Source of the DNA: Sialis fuliginosa
Taxonomy: Eukaryota > Arthropoda > Insecta > Megaloptera > Sialidae
Assembly (NCBI GenBank): GCA_961205875.1
Contig: OY540813.1
Span: forward strand, 11,503,001-11,567,000
Length of the DNA: 64,000 nucleotides
Reading direction: 5' to 3'
In this document: in pieces, positions 24,908 to 37,088 of the stretch
Layout of the letters: every line of letters begins with the position of its first letter
How positions within the stretch are numbered: position 1 is the first letter of the stretch
Notes under the pieces: model-generated
The model's input: the letters and a program-made list of their open reading frames with translations, nothing else
The model's database searches: none
What the model was told of the DNA's origin: nothing
Program-made: the position numbers and the translations under genes

Positions 24908-25445
24908 TAGTAGAGTGAAATTAGCATTTTGAAGTGATGCATTCGGGAAATTTGAGTTTTTTTTATTTTCTCTTTATATGTTTGAAGACGAGTTGAAAAT
25001 CGAAAAAAAGGAAAATCGCCCTTGTGCGTCCCGAGAAAATTGCATAACTGTGCATTATGTGTGTTCTATAGGTCGTAGGAAAATTTAAAAAAAAACAAAT
25101 ACTCGTAAGTTAATAGACTATAGAACTGTATAGATAGCGTTACTTTCAAAACCGCATCCTAACCTCAAAAAACGCTACCTATACACAATTTTATAGTCTA
25201 TTAACTTACAAGTATTTTAGGTTTTATTTTTCTACGAACTATAGAACCGGAGATAAGTATATAAAAAACAGTGTATCGAAATGCATCAAAAAAACACAAC
25301 TATACAATTTTCTCGGGACGCACATGGCCGATTTTCCTAACTTTTTTGATTTTGAAATCATATTCAAACATATGTATAAAGAGAAAATAAAAAAAAATCC
25401 AACTTCCCGAATACATCACTTCAATATTCTAATTTCCCTCTACTA
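24908..25445. repeat. Foldback family FB-C, copy 1
   Basis: Arms of about 250 bp run inward from TAGTAGAGTGAAATTAGCAT and its inverse ending CTCTACTA. Shared blocks include TGATGCATTCGGGAA, TTCTCTTTATATGTTTGAA, CGTCCCGAGAAAATTGCATA and TTAATAGACTATAGAACT. Two nearly complementary blocks meet around 25130-25190, giving a long hairpin. A second copy is at 55741-56430. Confidence 0.85.
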
Positions 25446-25663
25446 TATCTATACATACAAATAAAGCAGCATTGGTAATTAAATCTGAAGATTTTGAATT
25501 TTAGATAACCATTACAATCAGTTATAAAATATTGAATATGTCTAACTACTTTCTAAAAAACAATTTATAAGCAATTTGATGTCAAACTATCTAAAATATA
25601 CTACGTTAATATATATCTACAATTCAAAATATGTTGTAATACCTATAAGTTTTTAACCAAATT

Positions 25664-26283
25664 GTGTACTTCCTCTATCTCCTAACAAATCTGCTTTCAA
25701 AACTTATGATTTACGGAAGATGTTTCGAATATTATTATATAAATAAATACAAATATTTATCGATCATTATTCTTTTTAAAAATCTTAAATACTATAGTAT
25801 TAAACTTTGTCTAGAACTAAAGAAGATTTCATATTTCTCAAAAACTTTAAATCGCAAGTTTTTTGGAAGCACGTGTTTTATATATAGTAACAATCCCCCA
25901 CCAATTCCCAAAAATCTCGTGTTCTGGAAGAATGAAAAATTCGACATGACAAACTTTACCAACCTGTTATTATATTATGGCATTGACATTCCTTCTACAA
26001 CATTTATTAAATTTTTCTAAACTTCTAAAGTTCTCCGTACTTTTCTTATGGATAATTACTTTCGGCCAGTTTTATTGAAACTTTATTTTATTGTTCCTTG
26101 AATAAGAGTCTCCATGGGGTCGAAGTATATGTGTCCATGACCCCAATAATAGCAAAACCAAATAATTTAACACTTCCTGAGGCTGTAGAATTTTTAGAGG
26201 AGCATTTGGAGCTTAGCGCCCATAGAGACTTTTATTCGGAAGAGTACAAAAAACAACATACTAAAGTTTCAACAACAATATGA
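25664..26283 (+). pseudogene. Possible decayed coding sequence, family unknown
   Basis: Two open stretches on the plus strand look more protein-like than the AT-rich background. One ends NPPPIPKNLVFWKNEKFDM...YYGIDIPSTTF (to 26020). The other contains PNNLTLPEAVEFLEEHLELSAHRDFYSEEYKKQ (26098-26283) and has no good start. They are separated by stops and are in different frames, so if related they are frame-broken. I do not recognise the family. The position inside an SCYL2 intron suggests a dead transposon or an integrated foreign gene remnant, but chance cannot be excluded. Confidence 0.3.
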
Positions 26284-26359
26284 CCAAAACCACTTACCAT
26301 AAGTGCGCAGTCCTATAACGTAATAAAAAAAGAAACAATACAGAGAAAGCGAACGCTCA

Positions 26360-26570
26360 GATCAGATAAACCACTGCAAGGGGTTTGCTTCGACGGTAGT
26401 GGCTAGCGAATCCTCAAGCTTCAAGGTAAGCTTCCACCTACCCAGTAGGTTGGTGAAAGCAATCCGACCAAGTTTATCTGAATGCATTTTTTTTAAACAA
26501 CTCGTAAATGGCTTGGTGACTCGCTAACCACTATCTTCTATGCAAACCACCTGCCGTGAGGACTTAGGCT
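26360..26570. repeat. GC-richer inverted-repeat element
   Basis: The left arm (AACCACTGCAAGGGGTTTGC, GGTAGTGGCTAGCGA) and right arm (TCGCTAACCACTATC, GCAAACCACCTGCCG) are inverse copies. A small central hairpin is formed by CTACCCAGTAGG. Composition differs from the flanks. No coding is seen. Confidence 0.6.
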
Positions 26571-26739
26571 TAGAGCCTCTGTGTAATAATAACTGAAATT
26601 TAAATATTGTTTATTTGCTATAATATTTAACAGCCTTGTCCGAAATTAAGCCACTTATTTCTCATATATACGTACCCCAAACTTTTCAAACAAGATATTT
26701 TAATCAATATGAATGATAACAGTTTAATTGCGTAAACGT

Positions 26740-26979
26740 CAGAAATTTATTAAAGAAAATGTAATTGCAAGCTTTCGAATTCACAGATTCATCCTCAGGT
26801 TTTTATGTCGTAATCTCAATTAATGCATGCAAATAAGTTATTCATATGGTTATTTTTTTAAACATTCCCGTAGCTACATGAATTTATTGAGATTACGACA
26901 TCTGTCTCAATTTAATTTTCTTTTCTAAAAGCCTGTGAATTCGAAAGCTTGCAATTACTTTTTCTGTAATACATTTCTG
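26740..26979. repeat. Foldback element with 45-bp arms
   Basis: The arms (CAGAAATTTATTAAAGAAAA, GTAATTGCAAGCTTTCGAAT, TCACAG, and the inverse on the right) enclose about 140 bp. Inside is a second inverted pair, ATGTCGTAATCTCAAT and ATTGAGATTACGACAT. The nested dyads favour a transposon-derived hairpin. Confidence 0.8.
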
Positions 26980-27212
26980 AAGTTTACTATATGTTCATTA
27001 TATTTTGAGCATGAAGACAAAGAAGATTTAATGTATAATATTGATCAAAGTTTTGGTCATTGATAGCTAACTACAATGAATATGTTATTATAGAGACGCG
27101 TTATGATATTCTTCCACAACGCGAGTATATATATGTAGCACAGTGTTGTGACCGTATGAGTGTTTGGCAATGAGAGCGAGTGTGTACATGGCGTTATCGC
27201 GTTGTTATCCAG

Positions 27213-27467
27213 GGCGGGAGTATGCCGAACACGTCCAGCAGTGTGCCGTTCTTGCTGAGCGGCAGCATGCAGTCGATCCGCTCGCGCCGCCCGTCCGGAC
27301 AGGGCTCCGGGCTGCTCCAGCAGCTCGGCTCCGGCATGGTAAGACTCACGTCATCAGCCACATCCTCACAGCACCCGAGTCCGCCGAGCCAGACAGCAGC
27401 CCACCGTCAATCATTCGGTTCTAGCACGGTTAGGAAATGCCCTTCTTTGAACATTACATTTAACTGA
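27213..27467 (+). CDS. SCYL2: SCYL2 last recognised exon (C-terminal tail)
   Basis: This follows a TTGTTATCCAG acceptor in phase 0 and reads GGSMPNTSSSVPFLLSGSMQ, then SIRSRRPSGQGSG and LLQQLGSGM. There is a GTAAGA donor directly after GSGM (27339), so one form of the exon could be 27213-27338 (42 codons). Read through, the frame stays Ser/Pro/Gln-rich (VRLTSSATSSQHPSPPSQ...) and ends at TGA 27465-27467. I therefore annotate the longer terminal form and flag the donor as a possible alternative. Composition is GC-rich for the first 220 bp, then falls to AT-rich. No clear AATAAA follows within 100 bp. The link to the exon at 12716 rests on phase and composition across a 14-kb intron. Confidence 0.72.
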   Translation, partial: GGSMPNTSSSVPFLLSGSMQSIRSRRPSGQGSGLLQQLGSGMVRLTSSATSSQHPSPPSQTAAHRQSFGSSTVRKCPSLNITFN

Positions 27468-28005
27468 ACCCGTACGTATTATTGGTCTCATATCTTTAAT
27501 ATTATATACAATATATACTATTGTTTCTATCTCACGTTCCTGCTTGGTCTCACACACCACACATACACGCATTAATCCTCTATCTTATTCTCTATCTCTC
27601 TCGTGGTATTATTATTATTATTACACACATCGATTGGTGACGCAGGTGAGCAGGTTCACGTAATTTATATTAAATAACGTTTGTAATTTTGGTATCTCAA
27701 TTTGACCGATATTAACATTGCTATATAGTTACTTAACTAGGTTTAATGAAAGATATCAAACGACAACGATTAAAAAATAATGCTAGTTTAATAATTTTTA
27801 ATCTAATGTCTCCACTGTTTTTTTTATCGTAAGAAAAGCAGTATTCATATTAGTATTCACTTATGTAAGAAAATAATTTATAAATAATATTATTTTGATA
27901 GACATTAACTTGGAAAGATAATTATTAGTTAACTGCTTTTGTCAAATGATTTGTATATAAAAATTTTCTATAACGTCATCATTTTATTAGTATCTCGTAG
28001 CGTAG

Positions 28006-28410
28006 CAGGACAATTACCCCATTAAAAAAAATCCCTGGATATTAACACACGATTAAATTAGTAAGTAAATAAAATGAATCTACGTGGGATAGCACACAAC
28101 CGTTCTTTCTATTTAATTGTAAATATTAATGCGAAATTAATAATATTCAACTATATTTTCTATAACGATTTCATTGTTTCAAAGTATTTTTTTATCAATG
28201 TTTATTCTAAAATATGCGTATCTTATGATTATTATTAGCATGATTTTTAAATAAATATCCATATTTTGTTGTATCAAATAAAAATTTTCTTTAAAAAAAA
28301 ATATATCCATTAATTATTGTGACAGTTTAAATAATCTTTATTTAAAGAGTTTTTATTTTTTACGGGAGTTTAGTGTCCAATGGGTTATTGTAGAGGGGTA
28401 ATTGTCCTAG
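28006..28410. repeat. Inverted-repeat element with AGGACAATTACCCC ends
   Basis: AGGACAATTACCCC near 28007-28020 and its inverse GGGGTAATTGTCCT at about 28396-28409 bound a 400-bp AT-rich stretch. The terminal match is 14 bp plus scattered agreement. Superfamily and exact ends are uncertain. Confidence 0.55.
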
Positions 28411-28425
28411 AACCGTCCTGTAGTA

Positions 28426-28543
28426 CAGTCAAATTGGATATTCTCACAACAAAGGATAAAATTAGAACTTTTTAATAGAGTATTATATTTTAGCCAAAAA
28501 TCAGTTTAGATTTTTTTTCTTTGTGCAATATCTAATTTGACTG
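28426..28543. mobile_element. 118-bp TIR element (MITE)
   Basis: The ends CAGTCAAATTGGATATT and, inverted, AATATCTAATTTGACTG are 17-bp inverted repeats with one mismatch. The left flank is TA. The right flank is not clearly duplicated. Confidence 0.65.
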
Positions 28544-29159
28544 GATTAATAGCTATAACCAAACGTATCTACATGTTACTAATGCAAATACCATGTTGAA
28601 TTATAATTATCTTCCTCCGTTAGATTGATATTCTCACTCCTACACTAATTAATTATATAACTTAAATCAAAATATCCCTAGCACCAATAATATTATTAAA
28701 TCAATAGCCGGATTCCAGCAGAGAAACGACAATCATCTTTATTGCAAAATGCTTCTTAAGTTTAAACAAGTCGATATTAGATGGGTTCTTGAGATTGAGT
28801 AAGAATTGTGACAGATATAGATAATGATCAAGGTTTTTTAATTTTGCATAAAATATTTCATTTTACTTATATACATAGGTAACTGATGTACCTACAAGGT
28901 TACAATACAAATAAAAAGGCACAAGATATACAGGCCGTAAATTTTACGTTGATACAGCCAAATATTTCAAACGCTACACATTTTAGAAAAAAGGTTTAAC
29001 TTTTATGGTTTCGAAGAAGAAACAAAATTATACTTATTTTTCAAGATTTTTTTCTAAGTAGGCACTGTCTACAAATAAATTAAAATTTTGTGAAAATTAG
29101 TCTTATAAAAATAAGCACTTTATGTCTCTTACAATTTTCCTCTAAAAATTGAAAGATTC

Positions 29160-29560
29160 CGAGTAAAAAATTCATGAAAATAAATCAAATATTTTGTTAT
29201 TATCATAAAAACATCTGCCAAGTAAATGCACAGTGCTTTCTCGAGCTAAATTCACGAAAGGTAGTTAATTATTGAACAATTTGAATAAAAACCGATTAAG
29301 TGTTCAGATAAATTGCCTGGCATTCTCGAAATTTTTCTTAAAACGCATCTGATTATTGTTTTTGTATATTTTTAATTTTTTGACAGTTTCAATATAAATT
29401 TAAATTTATGCAAACGTAAAAATGACATGTGAAAATCAACTTTTCTGAAGGTAGTACAATCAGAATCTGCTCTTATCTCGGACACGATTTTTCGATGGTA
29501 TTACAATACTTCCATTTCTTTCAGAACATTTGTTGATAAAGGTGCATTTTTGAGGGTATA
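29160..29560 (+). repeat. Dispersed repeat R2, copy 1
   Basis: Blocks ACAGTGCTTTCTCGAGCTAA, ATTGAACAATTTGAATAAAA, TGCCTGGCATT and ATTTATGCAAACGT recur in the same order at about 33690-33950. The downstream block (GGTAGTACAATCAGAATCTG through ACACGATTTTTCGA) recurs inverted at 32521-32610. This copy is the most complete. Confidence 0.7.
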
Positions 29561-32215
29561 CATATATATCTTACGGTCAATGTAATAAATGCAGTTAGCA
29601 ACATTTACGTATTAATATTAACCGCAACCTAACCTAACGTTTCTATTAATAATAACCAATAGTTATTAATAATTCTTAGTTGACTGTAACATAAACATTA
29701 AATCATTTATTTATAAAAACCAAATCGAAGGGACCACTGGCCCCATACACCCCTGGTCTAGTTAATCGATAGTAAGTATTAATACTAAACTGATTTTCAA
29801 AATTCCTGTATTCTATACCAACAATGGATTTTCAAGATATTAAAAAAAAATTGGGTAAAATATTTGGGGGTATGTAGCTTCCTTTCCGAATACATGATTA
29901 TACAAACATGTTTGCTTTAAATATTTTTCTCGGTCAACTGTTCATGTTTGTTCCACCTGATAAAACTCACTTGTATATTACATTGTATCATAAATAATTG
30001 TAAATAATAATTAATTGTGGAAATGTTACATGTTTTTTAATGCTCGAGTCCTTTTAACCTCGCAATTTGAACTCGTTTTATCTTCTCCATTATATATTTA
30101 TATTTATATAATGTTTTATTAAATAATTCCTTTTCATCACTGTAAAAAATATTAAAATTTTATTACTGTAACCCATATATTTTCTGCATAATAAATAAAA
30201 CAATTTCACTTAAATTTCGCTACAAAAAATGATGAAACACGCATTACACATCAAATTCAATTTCAGAAAAAAACTGTAAAGCGTCTAACATCGTGGACTA
30301 CTACCGGTAAAAAGTTTCAAATTAGGATTAAATGTATTCGGTGTTTAATCTACACAAACAAAATTGGATACCTGTCTTCTGAGAAAAAAATAAAACGGAA
30401 ATACTTATTTTTGTAGTAGCGCATACCAATTTTGTTACATAATTGAATTTTCTTGTAAAAAAGCAGTGGCATATCGCAGTCTCATTTTTTTATAAATATT
30501 ATGTAACTTGTAGATTAATCAATCAGAATTGACGTGAACTTATATTAACTGTACAGTTACTAATGCCTTTCATGAAAAATTCGATAAATAATTGTGTCAT
30601 GAATAATATTTCCCATCAATTTTTCAAGTTTTGTCACTTCACCATGCCATCGGTTTTTAGGCACATATCAACAAATCCCAGTCACATAAAAATCAATATA
30701 ATAAATACATTACTTTCATATTTCTGCGCGTGAAAAATTCAGTATATCAGCTCTATTGTCTACATGACGTTACATAGGAGATAGGGGGTCATATTAAAAT
30801 GTAACGTAACATTTTTTCATATAAATAAAAACAAATAAGTCTTGCCCATTTAAGAGAAAGAAATACAGGTTTTTTAGGATTGATGGGTTTCATTTTTGTA
30901 ATTCTCAAGAACTCATGTTTTTTAAATTATAGCGGTCAATCATTTTGATTTTTTTATCACATATCAGAATAATAACCCTTTGCTGTTTGTTAGTTTTTTT
31001 ATAAAAATCTGTCGAAACGTTCAGTCATGAAAATTAAGAGAATGGTCATAATACGTACTTGGTATAGCGGATACGTACAAAAGTTGCAAACTTTGATGAA
31101 AATTATCTCGAGTTTAAAACGGTCGATCTCTTTAAATTTTCACGTTATGATTAGATATCATTATTGTTTTTATCCCCTGTTTGTTTAAATTTAATCGAAA
31201 TGATATTTGCAAAATAATTACCTTGAAAATCAAATATATAGTCAAAGGAGACTTGTAAAATCGGATTAAATTTAATTATTGTTTGACAGACTTCTGCTAA
31301 TCATCTTGATAACTGTTTACTCACTAACAATCAATCACCTCACGTTTTTATTTAATCCGATTAAGATAAACAAACCCCCAACAAAGCTTTGCAAATACCA
31401 GATATTGTTAATTAATAGAACTGTCAAACATATTTTGATTTTGCTTCAAACACAATACACATGTATCCAATATCTTGAAATTGTTTTGAGATAATTCGTA
31501 TCTCTTTGAAATATTTACGTACAACATATCGATCTACCCCCCCCCCAATACCCCTCCTCAGCTTTTACTCTCATAACATTCCTTAAGATTCGTCATCTCT
31601 TTGCCGATAGAGAAATTGCTTTGTAAAATCTCTTACAGAGTTAACGGTATCGTTTTAGTGCCGTTGGGCCCCGACAGATGGCCTGATCAAACGAATTTCA
31701 AATTCATATTCCCTCTAACAAGTAATATTTCACTTTCGCGAGTTTCAATACGTATAAATAATACACTAATGTACAGTGGAGTATCGAAAAAAATGAATCT
31801 GAAACAGAATTAACAAACGATTCATTTTTGTTATGTACCTTCTTCTGCAATTTCTGTAGAACTTACGATTTTATTATATATCAGTTAATCTCTTTAATAT
31901 GGACCAATTCATTTAACTTTACTTTTTAATTAATTTAGGTACTGTTAATTAAGTCTCATTACAGTTCTGTGTATGAAGAATACAGAGTGGGGCATTTAAA
32001 GTGTTACAAATTTTTATCTCACAAGGGGCCCACCAGATCCTTGATGCACCAATTTTCTTTTTTTTAAATGAGGGTTATAGTAGTGGCATAGCCAAACTAC
32101 AAACCAAGCCGTTTGACGGAAAACTCATAAACAAACGAGAAAAGAAATTATGAAATTCTTCTGTAAATTCGCTTAAACATATGTAACTATCCAGTTGAAA
32201 TCAAACGCAACACTA

Positions 32216-32291
32216 GCGGTGGCTCGGTCGTTAGCGCTACGGGCTGACAACCGTGAATAACCGGGTTCGATCCTCGGTGCGATCGATTTTT
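32216..32291 (+). repeat. tRNA-derived (SINE-like) sequence
   Basis: An A-box-like GTGGCTCGGTCGTTAGCGC and a B-box GGGTTCGATCC are about 30 bp apart, with a pairable T-arm (CCGGG/CTCGG) and a TTTTTTTTT run right after, a Pol III layout. The acceptor arm does not pair and the anticodon stem closes only with an 8-nt loop, so it is not a functional tRNA. It is more likely a tRNA-derived SINE head or pseudo-tRNA. Confidence 0.6.
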
Positions 32292-32520
32292 TTTTTAATA
32301 TTTCCGGTTTTTTGTTGCTTATTTTTTATTATTTGATATACACACAAAAATTGTATTCATGTTAAATGTAAAATGTATGAACTTGGGATTCCTCGAAATC
32401 GGTGAAGGGGGGATAAACTTAATTAATCGATATGTGTTAAAAGTGTGTAGTATTTAAAAAATAATTTAGTTTTAAAAAAGGCTGCTGTTAGTTTTTTTTA
32501 CTTCCTTGTTCCGAAGGAAA

Positions 32521-32610
32521 TGGAAATATTGTAATATCGTCGAAAAATCGTGTTTGAGATAAGATCAGATTCTGATTGTACTACCTTCAAAACGCAAAGA
32601 AAAGTTAATT
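32521..32610 (-). repeat. Dispersed repeat R2 fragment, inverted
   Basis: Read on the minus strand, it matches about 29445-29515 over roughly 75 bp (GGTAGTACAATCAGAATCTG, TCTTATCTC, ACACGATTTTTCGA). Copies 29.4 and 32.5 kb are thus inverted relative to each other, with the tRNA-like sequence between them. Confidence 0.75.
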
Positions 32611-33689
32611 TCTGCATGGGGGATGTGCGTGTGCTGGATGTAAAATTTTCTTTCATTCATGATAACTGCTGTAAAAATGCACCGATCTGAATTATTTATG
32701 GGGAAAATGTTTTTCTCAGTGAGTACTCCAGACCTATTGAAAATTGGAAATATTCGAAATTTTGTAACTTTTATCATCTAAAAAGTGAACGTTGCGAGTA
32801 TTATCTCATTATCTTTGATAAGACTTGATATATTTGATAGTTCAATAGAACCTAAGGGATATTTATTATTTGTACGTGCCTAAACAGCTATTAAAGGGGT
32901 GAAAATCACCCTCAAAATTTTAATTTTGAATACTAATTAATACGTCATTAATTCGTGTTGCAACATCAAATACAACATAATTCAAATTATCAAATTAGTT
33001 GTGTGTATTATGTGTATTATGTTCTTGATATTTTGATATTAGAAAACTAATATTTATAATACAAAGGTTAGTTTTATTTTATTTCATTGAAATTTTTCAT
33101 ATTTTAAAAATTATTTAAATAGATATTAAAGAACGATATTTTTGATAGCATACATAAAACCAGTATTTAAACTATTTTGTATGTTTTAACGACCAATATT
33201 TCAGATGACGAACGAAGGGTAACATGCTTTTGAAACGATCTACGTGTGTGTATTTTGTGTACAAACATGTTTACATTTAATAAAAGGTTTTATTTATACA
33301 GAATAGATCAAACATCAACAAAAAAAAAGTTTTGCGTTTTTTTTGTATCAAAGAAGCTACATAAAATGTTTTCAAATTAGTTTTTTTCTTCAATTTCATT
33401 CCGTTCCAAATTGAACTGAATATTTATTTTTAACATACATGTTAAAGTTTTTTAACATACTATTTTTTATAATAAAATATACATAACAAAATAACATACG
33501 TAAATTATGTTGTTTGTTTATTTTTATTTTTATTTATAAAAATCTTTTCTTGTCAATTTTTTTTCTTATGAAAAATGTTGAACAGATCAATATTGATATA
33601 ATTATAAAATTAAAAGAACAAAAATTATTTTCTAATAAATTAAAAATAATAATATTTACAACTTCCACTTTCTCGAAAAAATCTTGCAT

Positions 33690-33950
33690 TAAAAAAAACA
33701 TCTGCCAAATAAATTCACAATGCTTCCTCGTGCTGAATTCACCGAAGGTAGTTATATTGAACAATTTAAATAAAAACGATAAACTGCCTGGCATTGGTTA
33801 ACCATTTAATTTTTATACAATTTTATTTAAAAATATTAGTTCGAAGTTAAGACGCATCTGAGTATTTTTTCGTATATTTTAAATTTTTAACAATTTCAAT
33901 CTAAATCTAAATTTATGCAAACGTCAAAATTACATTTAATAAGTCAAATT
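33690..33950 (+). repeat. Dispersed repeat R2, copy 2
   Basis: This is a diverged direct copy of 29200-29430 (AAATTCACAATGCTTCCTCG, GAAGGTAGTTATATTGAACA, ACTGCCTGGCATT, AATTTATGCAAACGTCAAAA). Overlapping frames on both strands of this block are artefacts of the repeat. Confidence 0.7.
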
Positions 33951-34738
33951 AAATAACAATTCAAAAAAACATTCACGTAACATGTGTCGTTCTTGAGATA
34001 TTTTGAAAAAAATAAATATTTTGGGATGTCACCCCTCCCCCTTACACACGATTTCGATGATTTTGAAATAAAACCGTTCTGAAACCACACCCAATCATCC
34101 AACCAAGTTCATTAATATCGGTTTAGTGGTTCATGAGTTATACATGTGACAAGAATTTCACGGAAAAATCAATTTAAAATTTTGAAATCGAAGAACATTT
34201 TTTTATCTCATTCTAAGCTTCTCGTATCTTCGATATTGCGAGGAAGCAATATAAACATAAGTCGTTTATATTTCCCTACCAAAATTCGATTTTTAATATT
34301 AAATAATAATTCATTCATATATAATTAATTTAACAAAAATTCTAGGACAGCAAATTATATTAGATGTAAAAGGTAATAACTCTTCAATTAAGAAAAAAAA
34401 ACTAAAAACGTTTTTAAATCGCGAGGTATGTTAATACCTCCGTTCCACCGTTACCCTTAACTCGATCACTTGTAAAAAGGCACGTCTAGAAACCATCAGA
34501 GTATGCTGTGATTTCTCTAGCGTTCACAATCCAATTAGTCTCTCAATAACTTTGTGTAGAAACATTCAGTATTAAGATATTAATAAACTTCACAGCTAAT
34601 CCCCAACGCTCTTGTAATTATTAGAAATCAATAAAGATTTGCCTTTCAAAGATAAGAAAAATATTCATGCAAAATTAAATAATCAAGTTTACCTTAAGTT
34701 TTATATAGTGTTTATTAATAACTATTTTGTATCATTTA

Positions 34739-35550
34739 CCGGATGTTTTTTTTAAGACTTTCCAACGGATTATTTCCGAAATAACGAATTTTCAGAAAAC
34801 ATGTTTCAGAAAAAAGTTTCATGGTTTCGAGAGGGCTAAATATTGACATTATGGATTGACCTTGAAAAAGTCACCTTGATTTGTTCAATTTTTCTTTTTC
34901 AAACCTAAACCTATATTTTTTGTTGCAGATTCCTAATTTAAGAGATAAAATAAACAACTTTTGTTTGAAACATTTTTTTTAATGTTCATTTTTATGATTA
35001 GGAGCAAACCATAGAGAAATTTCTTAATTTTCTATTATTTTTTTACTCAAAAATTACTAACTTTTAAAAATAATCGCAAGAGGTAAAAAGTGCTTAGATC
35101 TAATGTAAGCAAAGATTCTCAAATTTTTTTATTTATTTATAATTCAATTTTTTTTAAATATCAGAATTTTTTCTTTATAAAAAATAAATTTGTAAAACAA
35201 TTCTCCGAAAATCCTTGTTTGGTTTTCGAGTAAAAAATTATGAAAAATCCAGAAATTTCTCTTTGGTTTGCTCCTTATTATAAAAAATTGACATTTTTAG
35301 AAAAAATATTTCAAACAAAAGTTGTTTATTTTATCTCTTAAATTAGGAATCTACAACAAAAAGTATAGGTTTTGTTTCGAAAAATAAAACTTGAACCTGT
35401 AAACCCATCAAAATGATTTTTCTAAGGTCACTCTATAATATCAATATTTAGCCCCCTTGAAACTATGAAACTTTTGTCTGAAACATATTTTCTGAAAATT
35501 CGTTATTTCGAAAATAATCCGCTGGAAAGTCTTTAAAAAAAACACTCGGT
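34739..35550. repeat. Long inverted repeat (about 0.8-kb hairpin)
   Basis: The outer ends ACCGGATGTTTTTTTTAAGA and its inverse lead into arms of about 330 bp with scattered mismatches. Shared blocks include GGATTATTTCCGAAATAACG, GAAAACATGTTTCAGA, TTTGTTGCAGATTCCTAATT, AGATAAAATAAACAACTTTTG and AGGAGCAAACCATAGAGAAA. The spacer is about 150 bp. This is the longest hairpin in the window. No coding is seen. Confidence 0.85.
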
Positions 35551-37088
35551 ATAAGTATGTACATTTAATTTATGAAGAAATAATTTGAAGGAGTTGGATA
35601 AATTCTGGATTTCAAACTGTCGATTCTTATGATTCTAATGATTTTTAACAACACAAATTTTATTTGAATCGACCTTTTCTACCAAGATTCATGAAGACAA
35701 CGCTCAAATATAATCATATATAGTATTATCACGGAAACTTATTAAAATATTTGTTCTCTATCACATCAAGAGATAGTATATCTCAAAGCAATATAGGTAC
35801 AATATTTATTTTAAATATCGTTATATTATATTTATTTGGTCAACCCAGAAAATCGAAATTAATTGGTAAGTATCAAAAATAATTAGCAATTCACTCACTT
35901 ATTTGTAAATAAAATAATTATTTGTAAATGAAATAATTTGGCTGGCATGATTTGCTATCTATTATTAGAGTAAAATCACATTATCAAAATTATTCCCATA
36001 GTATTAAATTTTATTGTTAAAATTAAAATTATACCCATGTCAAAAATCAACAATGATATTAAAAAAAACATTTATTTTTAAAAGAACATAAAACAGAGAC
36101 GTTTCTTTATAATATATTGATTATAAAAATAAATGTTTTTTATCTTATATATATTTTAAATATAAAAACTTATTAGAAATGAATACACTTTATTTATTCT
36201 CTAATTCATCAACAGATAAAATTAAATAATTCTTGCTTATTTACGTGTAAAATTTGTTCAAAACATAAAGAAGTATTAATTTCTAAGCAAGTTTTATTTA
36301 CTTTTAACACTAGATTAGACCAACTGGTAGATTTTAACCTGCTTATCAAGTCACCAAAAAAAAAAAAATTTCATCGATTCATTCATCTGCGGGGGCTGTC
36401 TTAGCATAGTTGATTATCATTATAACTATAGTCTATGAACACTGAACACACTCGGTCGTCACGTTTGTTTATAATCTATGTATTAACTGTTGCAGTACTC
36501 ACTGTTCGCCGGACGAGATTGAGCTGTGAATTAAATCTCAACTACTTCAGTGATATTGCTACTTCTCCATTTGTTGTGTACAATGTACTACTACTTAACC
36601 ATTTCTATTACCTTGTCTGTTTATGACATACAATCATTATTAGAATGCCAGAGACTGATTTGAATTCAACCATAACCGTAAAAGAGGTCTGTATTGATGT
36701 CGAGTATTATGTTTCAATTAGTTATAATGGGCACGTTTATCCTGGAAATATTTTTAAATGTTTCCTTTAAAATTCGATTCTCATTAATTAAACAAGATTT
36801 TTTTCTAACTCAATCTATAAAAATGTAAAACTTTTTAAACCCATTCCCGGACCATATTATTTAAATGATAATTTTTAAAAAATTATAAAATTATCGTTCT
36901 ATTTGAAATTGTATTATTTTTTCTATAGTACCTAATTTTATAAAATCTTCATACCAGACTATACTGCCATTTATTTATGAATATTTTCTAAATTAAAATC
37001 AATGAGGAAAGAGTTAAATAGATTTTAATTTGAAATGTAATCCAATATGTGTGACCTAAAAAGAAATGAGCAAACAAAGCATTCCTTT

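Larger units (their letters stand above)
12964..27212 (+). other. Very long SCYL2 intron(s), repeat-filled
   Basis: About 14.2 kb separates two phase-compatible coding exons. It contains foldback elements at 13388-14325, 18593-18795, 21926-22665, 24908-25445, 26360-26570 and 26740-26979, TATA-flanked TIR elements at 19522-19697 and 23535-24218, a candidate 63-bp exon at 16119-16181, and possible decayed coding at 25664-26283. The intervals 14.4-16.0, 16.9-18.5 and 20.0-21.9 kb are AT-rich. Apart from a local inverted repeat at about 20452-20640, I see nothing in those intervals. Confidence 0.6.

Noticed and set aside
32216-32291. Functional tRNA gene
   Set aside because: A and B boxes are present but the acceptor stem does not pair and the anticodon loop is irregular. 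It is kept only as a tRNA-derived repeat.
33514-33801. Overlapping 95- and 86-codon frames on opposite strands
   Set aside because: They cover the R2 repeat and poly-A/T stretches, and the copy at 29.2 kb does not preserve them.
36435-36626. 63-codon frame in a mildly GC-richer patch
   Set aside because: It has no homology I recognise and poor start context. It is noted only as an unexplained patch.
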